From contig CACYZF010000009.1 in assembly GCA_902778895.1 (NCBI GenBank), positions 124,001 through 188,000 of the forward strand: 64,000 bases of DNA. Reading direction: 5' to 3'. Source of the stretch: an uncultured bacterium. GTDB lineage: Bacteria; Verrucomicrobiota; Lentisphaeria; Victivallales; UBA1829. Positions 34,793 to 43,800 of the stretch are shown piece by piece. Position 1 is the stretch's first letter, and each line of letters begins with the position of its first letter. Position numbers and translations under genes: made by a program. Below the pieces are notes generated by a model, which was not told the DNA's origin, searched no databases, and saw nothing but the letters and a program-made list of their open reading frames with translations.

Positions 34793-34954
34793 GTGGGCTG
34801 GATGGTTTTTCCGGAAAATGTACGAGACACGAAACAAAGTCCGCCTCACCAAGAGAATTCGGTTATAACGGAACAAAGAGCCTATGCTTTTTCAGCGCAT
34901 AATTCGATATTTGACGGTAATGGTAATGTCTGCTCCTGAGATTCCTTTCATTTT

Positions 34955-35150
34955 TGGGTAAGATTTATTCGGTTGGGTTTAATACCCCGACCCTTGGGTC
35001 GGCTTAGAAATAATTGATAAACTCTATGCTGTCCAAGTTTGGGTTAGACCTCGGTATTGTTTTTGCGTCCGGCTCGTTTCCGAGCCGTGTACGGTCGGGC
35101 GTAATACCGTGAGGCTTGCCTCGCGGATAGCCTGACCGGAAGCAAAAACT
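34955..35150. ncRNA. Probable structured non-coding RNA, about 200 nt
   Basis: The gene-free stretch folds into many nested stems. An outer stem GTTTTTGC (35059-35066) pairs with GCAAAAAC (35142-35149). Within it are GGCTCG/CGAGCC (35071-35076, 35081-35086), GGTCGGGC/GCCTGACC (35093-35100, 35130-35137) and CCGTGAGGC/GCCTCGCGG (35107-35115, 35118-35126). Upstream, CCGACCC/GGGTCGG (34987-34993, 34996-35002) forms a further hairpin; this one and the 35107 hairpin have CUUG loops on the plus strand. GGTATT (35053-35058) can pair with AATACC on either side (34981-34986 or 35103-35108), giving exclusive folds or a pseudoknot. The strand is undecided. It might be a stand-alone HEARO/omega-RNA-like element, but no IscB-type gene is near. 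Confidence 0.6.
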
Positions 35151-35468
35151 TTATTTCAAGATCGGCGACCAGTTGGACTGACCGATTTTACCTAAACCGG
35201 AAACGAGCTTGCGCTTCTTACCAAGCCAGGTATCGATCACATAGATACCATCGCTCATCGTGAGCGTGACATGACGGTTATCTGGAGCCCAGGACGGATC
35301 TTCTCCGAGGAACGTGTTCTTTCCGCCGATCTCTTCCATCAGTCCGCAACAGTCCACAGCAGGAATGCGGTCAAAATCAAAAAAACAAACCATGGAAAAC
35401 TGGATGCGAATTACACCATTCCTCAAAGCTTCTAAGGAAATAGTATTTGATAAGCTTATACTTTGCAA
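35151..35468 (-). pseudogene. TolB/WD40-like C-terminal fragment (probably frameshifted from the next gene)
   Basis: This reading frame encodes a tail with DPSWAPDNRHVTLTMSDGIY, as in TolB-like beta-propeller ends. It has no ribosome-binding site and no good start (TTG at 35468; the first ATG, at 35391, is mid-domain). It overlaps the 3' end of the adjacent Sel1-like frame by 92 bases. Together they look like one gene split by a frameshift near 35400-35470. Its stop touches the structured RNA. Confidence 0.5.
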
Positions 35469-35811
35469 CTACATTCCCCTGTTCTGCGGATGCAAGCCAC
35501 CATTTGAGTGCTTCACAGTGATTCGGATAGCCAGCATCACCTGTATACCAGAAATCGCCCATACAACACTGAGCCCATTCGTTGCCGTCTGCTGCTGCAC
35601 TTGACCAATCTAGGTAGGATGATTCAGGTTTGTTGATGTCCCTTGCAAAGTAATCTCCTATGGACGGTTGAAATTTCTCCGTTTCCTTTCCTCTGTAAGC
35701 AGATTCACTAGGAGATAAGATTACCTGAAAGACAGAAAAAGCGAGGAAGGCAGATCCTCCAACGACTGCTTTTACCCATCGGCTTAATGGTTGTTTTTGG
35801 GGAATAATCAT
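35377..35811 (-). CDS. Sel1-like membrane protein, possibly the 5' part of a broken gene
   Basis: This 144-residue protein has an N-terminal membrane anchor (WVKAVVGGSAFLAFSVFQVIL, about 12-32) and a short Sel1-like region (YPNHCEALKWWLASAEQGN, about 94-112). The last 15 residues look out of frame, and the sequence continues more plausibly in the frame of the 35151-35468 fragment. It lies downstream of a longer Sel1 protein in the same direction, 29 bases away. Confidence 0.55.
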   Translation of the reverse strand: MIIPQKQPLSRWVKAVVGGSAFLAFSVFQVILSPSESAYRGKETEKFQPSIGDYFARDINKPESSYLDWSSAAADGNEWAQCCMGDFWYTGDAGYPNHCEALKWWLASAEQGNVVAKYKLIKYYFLRSFEEWCNSHPVFHGLFF

Positions 35812-35840
35812 GGCACATTCCTAGTTTTTTGCCAGTTTCT

Positions 35841-36836
35841 TTAATTCTCTTCAAAGTTCCACATGGGCTCAAGTTCTTTGAGGCGTTCTAAAGCCTTTTC
35901 ATGCTTTTGTTCGGCAGCCCACCGATACCATTTAACAGCCTCTTTTTCATAAATGCTTCCAAGGGCAAATCGTGCCTCGGTATTGCATCTTTCTGCTGCT
36001 TTGCGAATCCATTTGATGCCCTCATTCATATTGAAAGGCACTCCCATTCCTTCATAATACCAAAGACCAAGAGCATATTGCGCCTCCGGGACATCATTTT
36101 CTGCGGCTTTTCTACACAATTCAATCGCTTTGTCCTCGTCCTTCTCAACTCCATCACCATACATATAACGCACACCCAGATTACATTGGGCTCCGGAATG
36201 CCCTTGTTCTGCTGCCTTAAGATACCATTTGACAGCTTCTTCCTCATTATATTCGACCCCTTCTTCATTTGATAAAAAATAGGCAAGGGCAAACTGCGCA
36301 TCCGATTCCCCCTGTTCTGCGGCCTTGCGAAACCATTTAACTGCCTCTGCCATGTCCTTGTCTAAGCCTATGCCATACTGGTAACCTACTGCAAGTAATA
36401 ATTGCCCCATTGAATCACCCCGTTCGGCTTCTTCACGAGCAAGTTTCATTGCTTCCATGCAGCTTTCCATGGAATCACATTCGCGCATAAGACAGCCTGC
36501 AAGAGCAATTTTAGACTTAGGAAAGTCTTGCGCTGCCGCTTTTCGGAGCAATTTAACAGCTTCTTCATTGTCCATTTCTACGTACTCTCCGAGAGCCAGA
36601 AAGATTGCCAGATAGAATTGTGCCTTAGGGAAGTCTTTTTCAGCCGAAAGACGCATCCATTTGACTGCATCTTCATTATCCTTCTTCATGACTATGCCTT
36701 TAGCGCAACACACACCGATCAAATACTGTGCCATTCCGTAATGCCAAGTTGTTGTTCCTGCAACGACTATTAGGAACACAAATGCGAAAATGATAATCGA
36801 AAACCATTTTGTTTTAGTCCATGTTTGCTGTTTCAT
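35841..36836 (-). CDS. Membrane-anchored Sel1-repeat protein
   Basis: The 331-residue protein has one N-terminal membrane helix (WFSIIIFAFVFLIVVAG, about 9-25) and then about eight Sel1 repeats covering the rest. Repeats have the typical form EAVKWFRKAAEQGESDAQFA and are richer in Glu/Lys than the chromosomal Sel1 protein at 4533. The ATG at 36836 is chosen over one at 36848 because GGAG lies 6 bases ahead. Sel1 arrays mediate protein-protein interaction; the partner is unknown. Confidence 0.82.
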   Translation of the reverse strand: MKQQTWTKTKWFSIIIFAFVFLIVVAGTTTWHYGMAQYLIGVCCAKGIVMKKDNEDAVKWMRLSAEKDFPKAQFYLAIFLALGEYVEMDNEEAVKLLRKAAAQDFPKSKIALAGCLMRECDSMESCMEAMKLAREEAERGDSMGQLLLAVGYQYGIGLDKDMAEAVKWFRKAAEQGESDAQFALAYFLSNEEGVEYNEEEAVKWYLKAAEQGHSGAQCNLGVRYMYGDGVEKDEDKAIELCRKAAENDVPEAQYALGLWYYEGMGVPFNMNEGIKWIRKAAERCNTEARFALGSIYEKEAVKWYRWAAEQKHEKALERLKELEPMWNFEEN

Positions 36837-36886
36837 GTGTTGCTCCATTGGTTTTGAGGATAAATGTTGAAAGTCGCTTTAAGTAG

Positions 36887-36997
36887 TTATACATTATGAA
36901 AATAATCAAAGATTCCAGAAATGAGCATAAGCGAAACGAGTACGATAATCCCAAAGAATAATTCCCGAATAATCTGCATAATCACATCTCGTTTCAT
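36887..36997 (-). CDS. Small single-span membrane peptide, 36 residues
   Basis: This short reading frame starts with ATG after AAAGGACGATCA, a good ribosome-binding site. It encodes a charged N-terminus (MKRDVIMQIIREL) and a hydrophobic helix (FFGIIVLVSLMLISGIF). Its size, topology and position beside the structured RNA and the conflict island recall type I toxin peptides or small membrane regulators. No homologue is recognised. Confidence 0.5.
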   Translation of the reverse strand: MKRDVIMQIIRELFFGIIVLVSLMLISGIFDYFHNV

Positions 36998-37060
36998 TGA
37001 TCGTCCTTTCTTCTCTTTTGAGTAATGATTATGGTGATGACTGTAATATACCATGCGAGG

Positions 37061-37102
37061 TCAGACATTTTGTGTCCTATGGAAATCTTTTTTTGAAAAA
37101 AG
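37061..37102. repeat. Boundary-like repeat, left copy
   Basis: GACATTTTGTG (37064-37074), 13 bases, then TTTTTTTGAAAAAA. The same arrangement occurs in the same orientation at 49513-49552, at the other end of the convergent conflict-gene block. Confidence 0.45.
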
Positions 37103-37130
37103 TTGTTTTTTCCTTGACACGTGCTATATT
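37103..37130 (+). promoter_or_regulatory. Promoter for the NERD-helicase gene
   Basis: TTGTTT (37103-37108) and TATATT (37125-37130) are 16 bases apart, with TGC before the -10. The TTGACA at 37114 is too close to the -10 to serve as its -35. Confidence 0.55.
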
Positions 37131-37160
37131 AATGCACAATGCCAACGAAGGAGTGCAGCC

Positions 37161-38765
37161 ATGCCGAAGATGATGCCGCCAATATTTGATCTGGAGTGGA
37201 CTCCCGAATCGGAAGAAGTCGTATTCCGCGCCGTTCAGGAGAATCTGTCGGATGAATGGTACGTGTTTCACTCGTTCCACTTCATATCGAACGATCGGCA
37301 GGGCAAGAAACATGACGGCGAGATTGATTTTCTGTTCTATCACCCCATTGAGGGAATCGTGGTCATGGAGGTGAAAGGCGGTGCGATATCATACCGCGAC
37401 AATCAGTGGTACCAGAATGGCCGTCCAATTGAACCTGTGAATCAAGCCACCCGCAATAAATACTTTGTTCAGGACCTCTTGTCCGAGGGGCTGAAACAGC
37501 CTGCCAGCCTCAAAATTGCCCATGCTTTTTGCTTCCCGACCTGTCAGGGCAAAAAGGAATGGCCCGTGTCCGTGCGTGGGGTGGTGGTCACGGCTGATTC
37601 CCTGCCTCAGATCGAACTGATTCTGCGCGATATCTTGGCGGATACCCCGTACAGAGCTACGGCGGAGAACCCCATACCGAAAAAGGAAGATGTTTTGCGC
37701 ATTCTTTCACCTTACCTGGATTTCGGGTCAAAACTCTCGCCCTCAAAAGACAAAGCGAAGAACACTTTTAAGCTCACGGATCAGCAGAGTTCCGCATTGG
37801 ATATCCTCGAAGGATTCAAGAGCCTGCTTGTTCGGGGTTGTGCCGGTGCAGGGAAGACGGTCATGGCCATCAAGCTCGCCCAGCGCCTTTCTGTTCGAGG
37901 CAAGAATGTGCTTTTGCTTTGCTTCAATCAGCTTCTGGCAAAACACCTGCAGAGACAGACCGAGGATTTCCCCGGCATCACGGCCGCCGCATTCTTCGAG
38001 TTCTGCATTGAGACCATCGGCATCCCGGAGGAACAGATCGCGCAGTACCGCACCAATCCGCGTCTGTATTCCGAGGTCCTCCCGCAGCTGCTCCGCAAAC
38101 ACCTCTACAATCATCCCGACCTCTGCTTTGATGCCGTTATTGTGGATGAGGGACAGGACTTCACGAAAGAGGCCTGGGACGTGATTTCGCTACTTCATGT
38201 GGAGGATGGCGAGTTCTTTGTCTTCTGCGATCCCGAACAGAACATCTTCAATGATGAGCTGACGCTTCCCGACTTCGGTCCGCTTCAAATCGTGCTCAAG
38301 AAGAATTGTCGGAATACCAGACAGATTTTTGAGGCGATGAAACCGTATGGACCGCACGATGCAGAGTGCTCTGATGCCTCGCCGGATGGTGTGGCTGTCC
38401 GCGAGTTCACGGGCAACTGCCACGAAATGCTCGCGTCTGAGCTGAAACGGTTGACTGATGAGAAGCATATTTCCGTAAACAAGATCGTAATCCTCGGAGC
38501 ACACGCACCGAATCACACATCCATTGGAGAAAATCTGAATGTTGGCGGATTCCAGATCGTTTCACGTCCAGTTGCGGCCAACGAAAAGAACTGCATCCGG
38601 TATTACACCTACATGAAGTTCAAAGGCTGCGAATCCGAGGTCGTGATCTTGTTGGATGTCGACAAAAACGATCCACGTTGGGATATAAAAGGACTCTACA
38701 CTGCTATGAGCAGGGCAACACATCAGCTAGTAGTTCTTTGTTTAGACGACATAAATTGTCATTAA
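37161..38765 (+). CDS. NERD nuclease-domain SF1 helicase
   Basis: This 534-residue fusion has an N-terminal NERD (nuclease-related) domain, about 12-130, with the PD-(D/E)XK-like core GEIDFL (53-58) and MEVKGG (69-74). A UvrD/REP-type SF1 helicase follows: Walker A GCAGAGKT (226-233), Walker B VIVDEGQDF (326-334) and a late SAMSRA-like motif (YTAMSRATHQLVVL). NERD-helicases are common in defence islands and act on DNA ends or foreign DNA. The start at 37161 follows AAGGAG. Its stop is 11 bases from the convergent YaaW-like gene. Confidence 0.87.
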   Translation: MPKMMPPIFDLEWTPESEEVVFRAVQENLSDEWYVFHSFHFISNDRQGKKHDGEIDFLFYHPIEGIVVMEVKGGAISYRDNQWYQNGRPIEPVNQATRNKYFVQDLLSEGLKQPASLKIAHAFCFPTCQGKKEWPVSVRGVVVTADSLPQIELILRDILADTPYRATAENPIPKKEDVLRILSPYLDFGSKLSPSKDKAKNTFKLTDQQSSALDILEGFKSLLVRGCAGAGKTVMAIKLAQRLSVRGKNVLLLCFNQLLAKHLQRQTEDFPGITAAAFFEFCIETIGIPEEQIAQYRTNPRLYSEVLPQLLRKHLYNHPDLCFDAVIVDEGQDFTKEAWDVISLLHVEDGEFFVFCDPEQNIFNDELTLPDFGPLQIVLKKNCRNTRQIFEAMKPYGPHDAECSDASPDGVAVREFTGNCHEMLASELKRLTDEKHISVNKIVILGAHAPNHTSIGENLNVGGFQIVSRPVAANEKNCIRYYTYMKFKGCESEVVILLDVDKNDPRWDIKGLYTAMSRATHQLVVLCLDDINCH

Positions 38766-38776
38766 TGAGACTTTTG

Positions 38777-39628
38777 TTATATTTGCTTTTCTTCCTTTGG
38801 GAGATAGCGCTTAATATCTATTCCGGAGTTATTCATCGCTTGAACTTTGAAATAGTGCAATTGAACAATATAGGCAACGGTAGTTGCTTCGTTCTTTCCT
38901 CCAATTAGGAAAAGACCCGCTGCGGCGCTTACTGCGGCTATACACCAACCTACGGGGCCAGCTAAAACGGAAACAGCAGTGATTGTGGTCGCTGCGGTCG
39001 CACCGAAGATGGCCCCCGCCGCAACAACTATTGTTTTAGCCGCAAGAATATAAAACGCAAATCCCATTAAAGATGCGCTTGTAGCTGTGGCCGCCAACAT
39101 AGCCGCACCGCCGAGGCACGCATATCCAGCTATTTTTGATGCGCTTACTCCGCTTTCTTTTAACACCTGTTCTCGCTGTTCAACGGTGAGTTGATCCCAC
39201 ATCTTTTCAAATGTTTTCTCACAGATATAATGTTCTAATTCGAATGTCGTAGCATATTTTGCATCCTTGGACGGGTAGTCTAGATCGGTTGCACATGCAC
39301 GGACAATATCAGTATAGTCAAACTCTTTGAAAGGATAGGTGATCCAGTGACTTGACTCCCACAGCAGTTCCTTGTCAAGTATTTTTGACGTGATTTCGGC
39401 AGGGACTTCAGATGTTTCTCCCTTCATAGCCTTCCATAACAAAGAAATCTGATCTTGTGACAAATGATCTACAAACTCATCATGCTGCTGGGGGGAGACA
39501 ACTCTGTCGGCATAAGTATATTCAAGCAATGGGTCCGCCTGTTTCCTTGAATAGATAATTGCACATATACAAAGAACCATCGTTGCAATCAGTGTTACGA
39601 CTGGAATTGAAATTGAAAGTTTTTTCAT
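38777..39628 (-). CDS. YaaW/UPF0174-like membrane protein
   Basis: The 283-residue protein has an N-terminal membrane helix (about 7-27), a helical soluble region (about 60-155) and a Gly/Ala-rich hydrophobic C-terminal half with LAGPVGWCIAAVSAAAGLFLI. The order of an acidic helical domain followed by Ala/Gly helices and a late GPVGW segment resembles E. coli YaaW (UPF0174). The role of that family is unclear. GGAGGAAACA precedes the ATG. It is the last gene of the leftward operon, after a 167-base gap. Confidence 0.6.
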   Translation of the reverse strand: MKKLSISIPVVTLIATMVLCICAIIYSRKQADPLLEYTYADRVVSPQQHDEFVDHLSQDQISLLWKAMKGETSEVPAEITSKILDKELLWESSHWITYPFKEFDYTDIVRACATDLDYPSKDAKYATTFELEHYICEKTFEKMWDQLTVEQREQVLKESGVSASKIAGYACLGGAAMLAATATSASLMGFAFYILAAKTIVVAAGAIFGATAATTITAVSVLAGPVGWCIAAVSAAAGLFLIGGKNEATTVAYIVQLHYFKVQAMNNSGIDIKRYLPKEEKQI

Positions 39629-39795
39629 TGTTTCCTCCGATATTATAATGTTTCGAATTGGTCTTTTGATGAAGGGAAAAGGAAAATTCTGCTTTGTAAT
39701 TTTGCTAAAGAGCTTATCTTTATATTAGAAAATGGATGTCCTAGCAAAAGAGAATACAGACTTTCCCGTATCTCGTATTTGATTGAATTATCTTA

Positions 39796-40191
39796 TTAAT
39801 ATAATGTATTTAAAAAATCCGTAAAAGTGTCGGCAAGAAACGTTGTCTCGTCGGTCTCGTGGTTCCAGAAGAAAATCTTGCCATCCTTGAGTACAAAAAA
39901 ATTCCCGGCGGGATCGGATGCAAAAGGAATAAGCGTAGCATCGGATGAATCAAGCGGACAAAACTTATAGATGTTTTCAACATCGGCCCGATTGAAAGAC
40001 AGCAATGTCTTGAATTCCTTGTTCTTCTCCACCGCCGTGTCATAGCGTTTCATCGGCGGTCTTCCGCCATTGTACTTTCTGAAAATTTCTTTCAGGTCTT
40101 CTGGGAAGGTAACCCCATGAGTTTTTTCGAAATCCTCAATCAATTGTTCATCTTCCAACGTCTTTACATATTTCCACGTTTTATTATTCAT
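39796..40191 (-). CDS. SMI1/KNR4 (SUKH) immunity protein
   Basis: This 131-residue protein is of the SUKH superfamily, whose bacterial members are immunity proteins neutralising polymorphic toxins. The family core is visible: FEKTHGVTFPEDLKEIFRKY (21-40), then N-G-G, and a C-terminal IPFASDPAGNFFVL (about 88-101) matching the conserved D-x-x-G-N strand. It begins 24 bases after the WHH nuclease gene and is its obvious cognate immunity gene. Confidence 0.88.
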   Translation of the reverse strand: MNNKTWKYVKTLEDEQLIEDFEKTHGVTFPEDLKEIFRKYNGGRPPMKRYDTAVEKNKEFKTLLSFNRADVENIYKFCPLDSSDATLIPFASDPAGNFFVLKDGKIFFWNHETDETTFLADTFTDFLNTLY

Positions 40192-40215
40192 AATAAAGTG
40201 CTCCTATTGTTTTTT

Positions 40216-40851
40216 TTAACGGTTAACGGTGCCGCCACCCCAGATGGATTTTCCTCCAGTGTGTCCCGTATGTGCGTGGATATCGGAATCTACCAACTGC
40301 ATCCTGCCCATTTCTTCATGATGATGCCAAGTGAAACCGTCAGGAGTATCTCCGTTTCTAATCTGCTCGAGTTGTTCGGAGGAGAAGCTCTTTGCCAGGT
40401 CAGGATCTTTTTCGATGGCTTCGCTCAATTGCTTGTTGCATTCATCAAATTGCTCGCTATCTGATGCCTGCAATAGATTATCGGGCAGTTTCGCATCAAA
40501 GATCGAATCAAACTTTGGGAAGACTCCCGTTACCTCGTTGCCGCAGGCATCAAAGACTGTATTGCGCTCAAACGGCACACCGGTTATGGGATGAACATCG
40601 CCTTCCAGACATTCGTTTCTTGTCGGTATTTCCTGTACGATGTCCTGACTGTTCAGAAGTTCATCAGGCGACAATTTCCCAGTTTTTAAATCCAGAGAAC
40701 GGGACAACAATGCCTCTTGAGAGGAGGCTTGCGTAGATAGCGGATTTGAGACCGCGAGCTGTTGTATCGTGGAATTGACGCCCATTGCGGCCTCGCCCGC
40801 TGCGGCGGATAGTTTCCCGGCTACCGCGCCGATTGTTGCCATGACACTCAT
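40216..40851 (-). CDS. WHH-family HNH nuclease toxin
   Basis: The 211-residue protein ends in a WHH-type HNH/Endo VII nuclease domain: ITGVPFE (about 89-95), then TWHHHEEMGRMQLVDSDIH (174-192) and HTGHTGG (194-200) with the catalytic histidines. Such domains are DNases found at the C-terminus of polymorphic toxins. Here the N-terminal part is short: a small Ala/Gly-rich helix (about 1-35) and no signal peptide or known delivery domain. The ATG at 40851 overlaps the stop of the upstream ATPase (ATGA) and has GGAGG ahead, so translation is coupled. The next gene encodes a SUKH immunity protein. Confidence 0.88.
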   Translation of the reverse strand: MSVMATIGAVAGKLSAAAGEAAMGVNSTIQQLAVSNPLSTQASSQEALLSRSLDLKTGKLSPDELLNSQDIVQEIPTRNECLEGDVHPITGVPFERNTVFDACGNEVTGVFPKFDSIFDAKLPDNLLQASDSEQFDECNKQLSEAIEKDPDLAKSFSSEQLEQIRNGDTPDGFTWHHHEEMGRMQLVDSDIHAHTGHTGGKSIWGGGTVNR

Positions 40852-43800
40852 CTCTGTTTGCCTCCGTAACAAGTTTGAATGATGTTCTGAAGTTTCGCCA
40901 GATACTCCGATCGTGTGCATCCGTCGGGACGCACTTTGTTCAGTAGCGCAAGCATGACAGCAAACGTGAAATCCTCCAGCGTTGCTCCACGAACATCAAT
41001 GCCGTGCACAGCCCGGTCAAGGATCACTGTTGCAACTTGCTGGCAAGCCTCCGACAGTCTATTGCTACGTATTGCCGGCAGCACGGAAGGAATCTCAGCG
41101 ATAATGGCGGCAGCCATTTGTCGTGCTTCGAGGTAATAACGTTTCGCAGAAGGATATTCCTGCGGAAGCCACCCCGGCATATTGATGCTCTGCACCAACT
41201 CGTCAGCGATAAACATCTGCCGGACTTCCCGGACTTTTTCGAGATCCAGATGGAGTTCATCCGGCAATGCCGCATCCCATTTCGAAATCATCAAGGTAAG
41301 CAGCGATGGCTGCTTGTCAGAAATGAAACGTTTGCCTTTCAGCAGCCTCAATACAGCCGAATGCAGCAAATGCCCGGCAAGTTCATTGGAAAGCGGAAGC
41401 TCAGCCTTCTTCACCAAATCAGGCAACAGTTTGGTAACGCACTCGTTCCATGCGTAGTTCCACCGTTCCTTTTTCACCGCCGGAATCATCTGGATTGTGA
41501 AGAGGAAGGAATCCGCGATCTGTTCCAATGCCCGAGGCGCAGTTTCCTCCAAGGCAGTGAGAGTGGCATCAAAATAGGGCGGACGTCGTTCGGACGCCTG
41601 GACACGCACCATCGTTTTTTTCAGGTAGTCATCGGTAATCGCGTTCCCCGTGCGCGGCGGCGAATACGAGACCTTGACATGAACTGGCTCGCAAAGGGCC
41701 GAACAGTGCACCAGCGCCTCGCCAGGCTTCATGCGACAGATGAAAGCGGACCGTTCTTCGGAAAGTCCCATGCTGCCGCCCATCGCGACGGCATCCTCAA
41801 GGGCACCAAGTCGATGGATAATCTTCAAATTGGTATTTTTGATCGCACCGTCACTCAACCGCAGCGGCATCTGATCGGCAATGATAATCCCCAATCCATA
41901 AGCACGAACCTCGGCAAGGATGTTCTCAAAGAGTTCCACGGAGCGATGCGTGGTATTGTTTCCGACGAGAGAATTACCCTTGTCTGCAGTTTTTCTGAAG
42001 ATACGGTGCGCTTCCTCCACAACCAGCAGATGGGAAAGCGTCTCAGAATTCCCCTTCTGCTCGAAAAACTTGTATATTCTCAGCAACAAGAGTCCGGAAA
42101 GGAACGCCTTGGTCTCATCGCTGCCGACCTTCTTCATTTCGATTACGGTCGGTCGCGCGAGCAGATCGGCGACATTGAAGGGTAGTTCGCTGTTGAAAAG
42201 CCGCCCGCGCGGCCCCATACGCAACGAGTTTATCCGAGCGAGCAGTGCGCTTTTGATATTGCAACCGTAGTCGCCTTGGAAATGCTGCTCATCAATGACG
42301 GTTTCCAACGCAGTATAGAACGAATCCATGCTGGGAATTTTGTTGTTGACCGGAGCTTTACCGCTGACGACATCCCATCCGGCTTCGCGGTAGGCTCGCA
42401 CCAGTCCTTGTTCGAGCAACGCCGCCATCGGGCCTTCCATCGGAAACGCCGCATTCAGAATTGCCGCTAACGAGTCAATGTGCGAGTGGAGCGAATCCCC
42501 ATTCGGCAGTTCAAATGGATTAATCCGCAATGGAAGTACGGCTTCATCACCGGCAGTAAAAATCCTTATGGGGTTACCTCCGATGCTCATATTCCGGTAT
42601 TCGCTTTTTGCTGGCTCCAAAACAAGGAACGGCAATCCGGCATGAGAAAGAATATGACGGATCGTGGTACTCTTGCCCATACCGGTAAGACCGGCGACCA
42701 GTGTGTGCGCGGTCAAATCTTTCAGAGCGAGCGACATTATTCCGGAAGTTTCCACCTCGCGATCGCAAACATGACCCATTTCGATTGTTTTCCCCGGCGA
42801 ACAATCAGGAGCTATGCAGAAACGGGGCGTCTCCCGGATTTCAATGCCGGGATGACTTTCAGAAGGCAGACTCATCAGTGACGCGAATTCCGAACTCGTT
42901 AAAAGCGTATCCAACGGTCTCTTTTGACCGGCTACATTAATTTCCGGAATGCTTAATATCGTGCTTTGCCAATCAGAAGAAACATTTCCCAAAGGAACAA
43001 TACGGAATGGTTCGTATACGTCAAAATGAGCAGTCAAGCAGGATTGATATAGGGAACTTGTGAACTTAAAGTCCTCATCACTGTCTGCCAAAACATAAGT
43101 AAGAGTTCTCCATGCTCCTTCAGCCAAAGCGTTCTTCAGCCTGGTCTCATATTCTTCCAGAGCGGCCTCGTATGCTGATGCGAACTGATTTAATCGCTCT
43201 AAAGAATTCGCATGAGACCTGTTTTGCATTTTTGTCACGGAATAATTGACCCCCAATGCACCGCCTAACGCATTCCCATATGTACTGGCAAGACCGGCAG
43301 TAACCGTATTAGCAACGGTATGGGCCGCCATGACACCTAAAGATGCCGTTAATGGCGTTCCGGGAATAGGCCCACTTACCCCCATGTTCCCCCCGACAGT
43401 ATTTGCTGTTGTCGAAGAAAACGAACTGGACGCGGTAAGAGAACTCATTAAAGCCCCAAAAGAAGTAAGAGATCCCCCCAGTGTCTTGGACGTGCCTTCT
43501 CCAAATTGTTTTGTGACATTGAGTAAAATATTCTCGTGATTAGAACCAATGTCATTCCTGATACTAGAAAGCACTTGAGTTATATCATCTTCACTGCAAG
43601 GGAAACCGATTATAACCAGAGCAAAACGCTTTCCACGGAGTCCGCGCAGAAGAGCATCCAAAGAATAGAGTTGCTCGTGTTCATTATAGGAGTAGGCCGG
43701 TATACCGGAAACAATACCCCCACGCCTGTAATTGTCGACATAGGGGGAGTATGAACATGGATCACCAAAAACGATTCCAGGAAATGCCGCTTCGAGATAG

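Noticed and set aside
35080..35115. Resemblance of GAGCCGTGTACGG to domain V of bacterial group II introns
   Set aside because: The 3' strand of domain V and the GAAA-capped helix are missing, the segment pairs with other parts of the structure, and no reverse transcriptase is nearby.
37114..37119. TTGACA as -35 for the NERD-helicase promoter
   Set aside because: It lies only 5 bases before the -10 candidate TATATT; the TTGTTT at 37103 has proper spacing instead.
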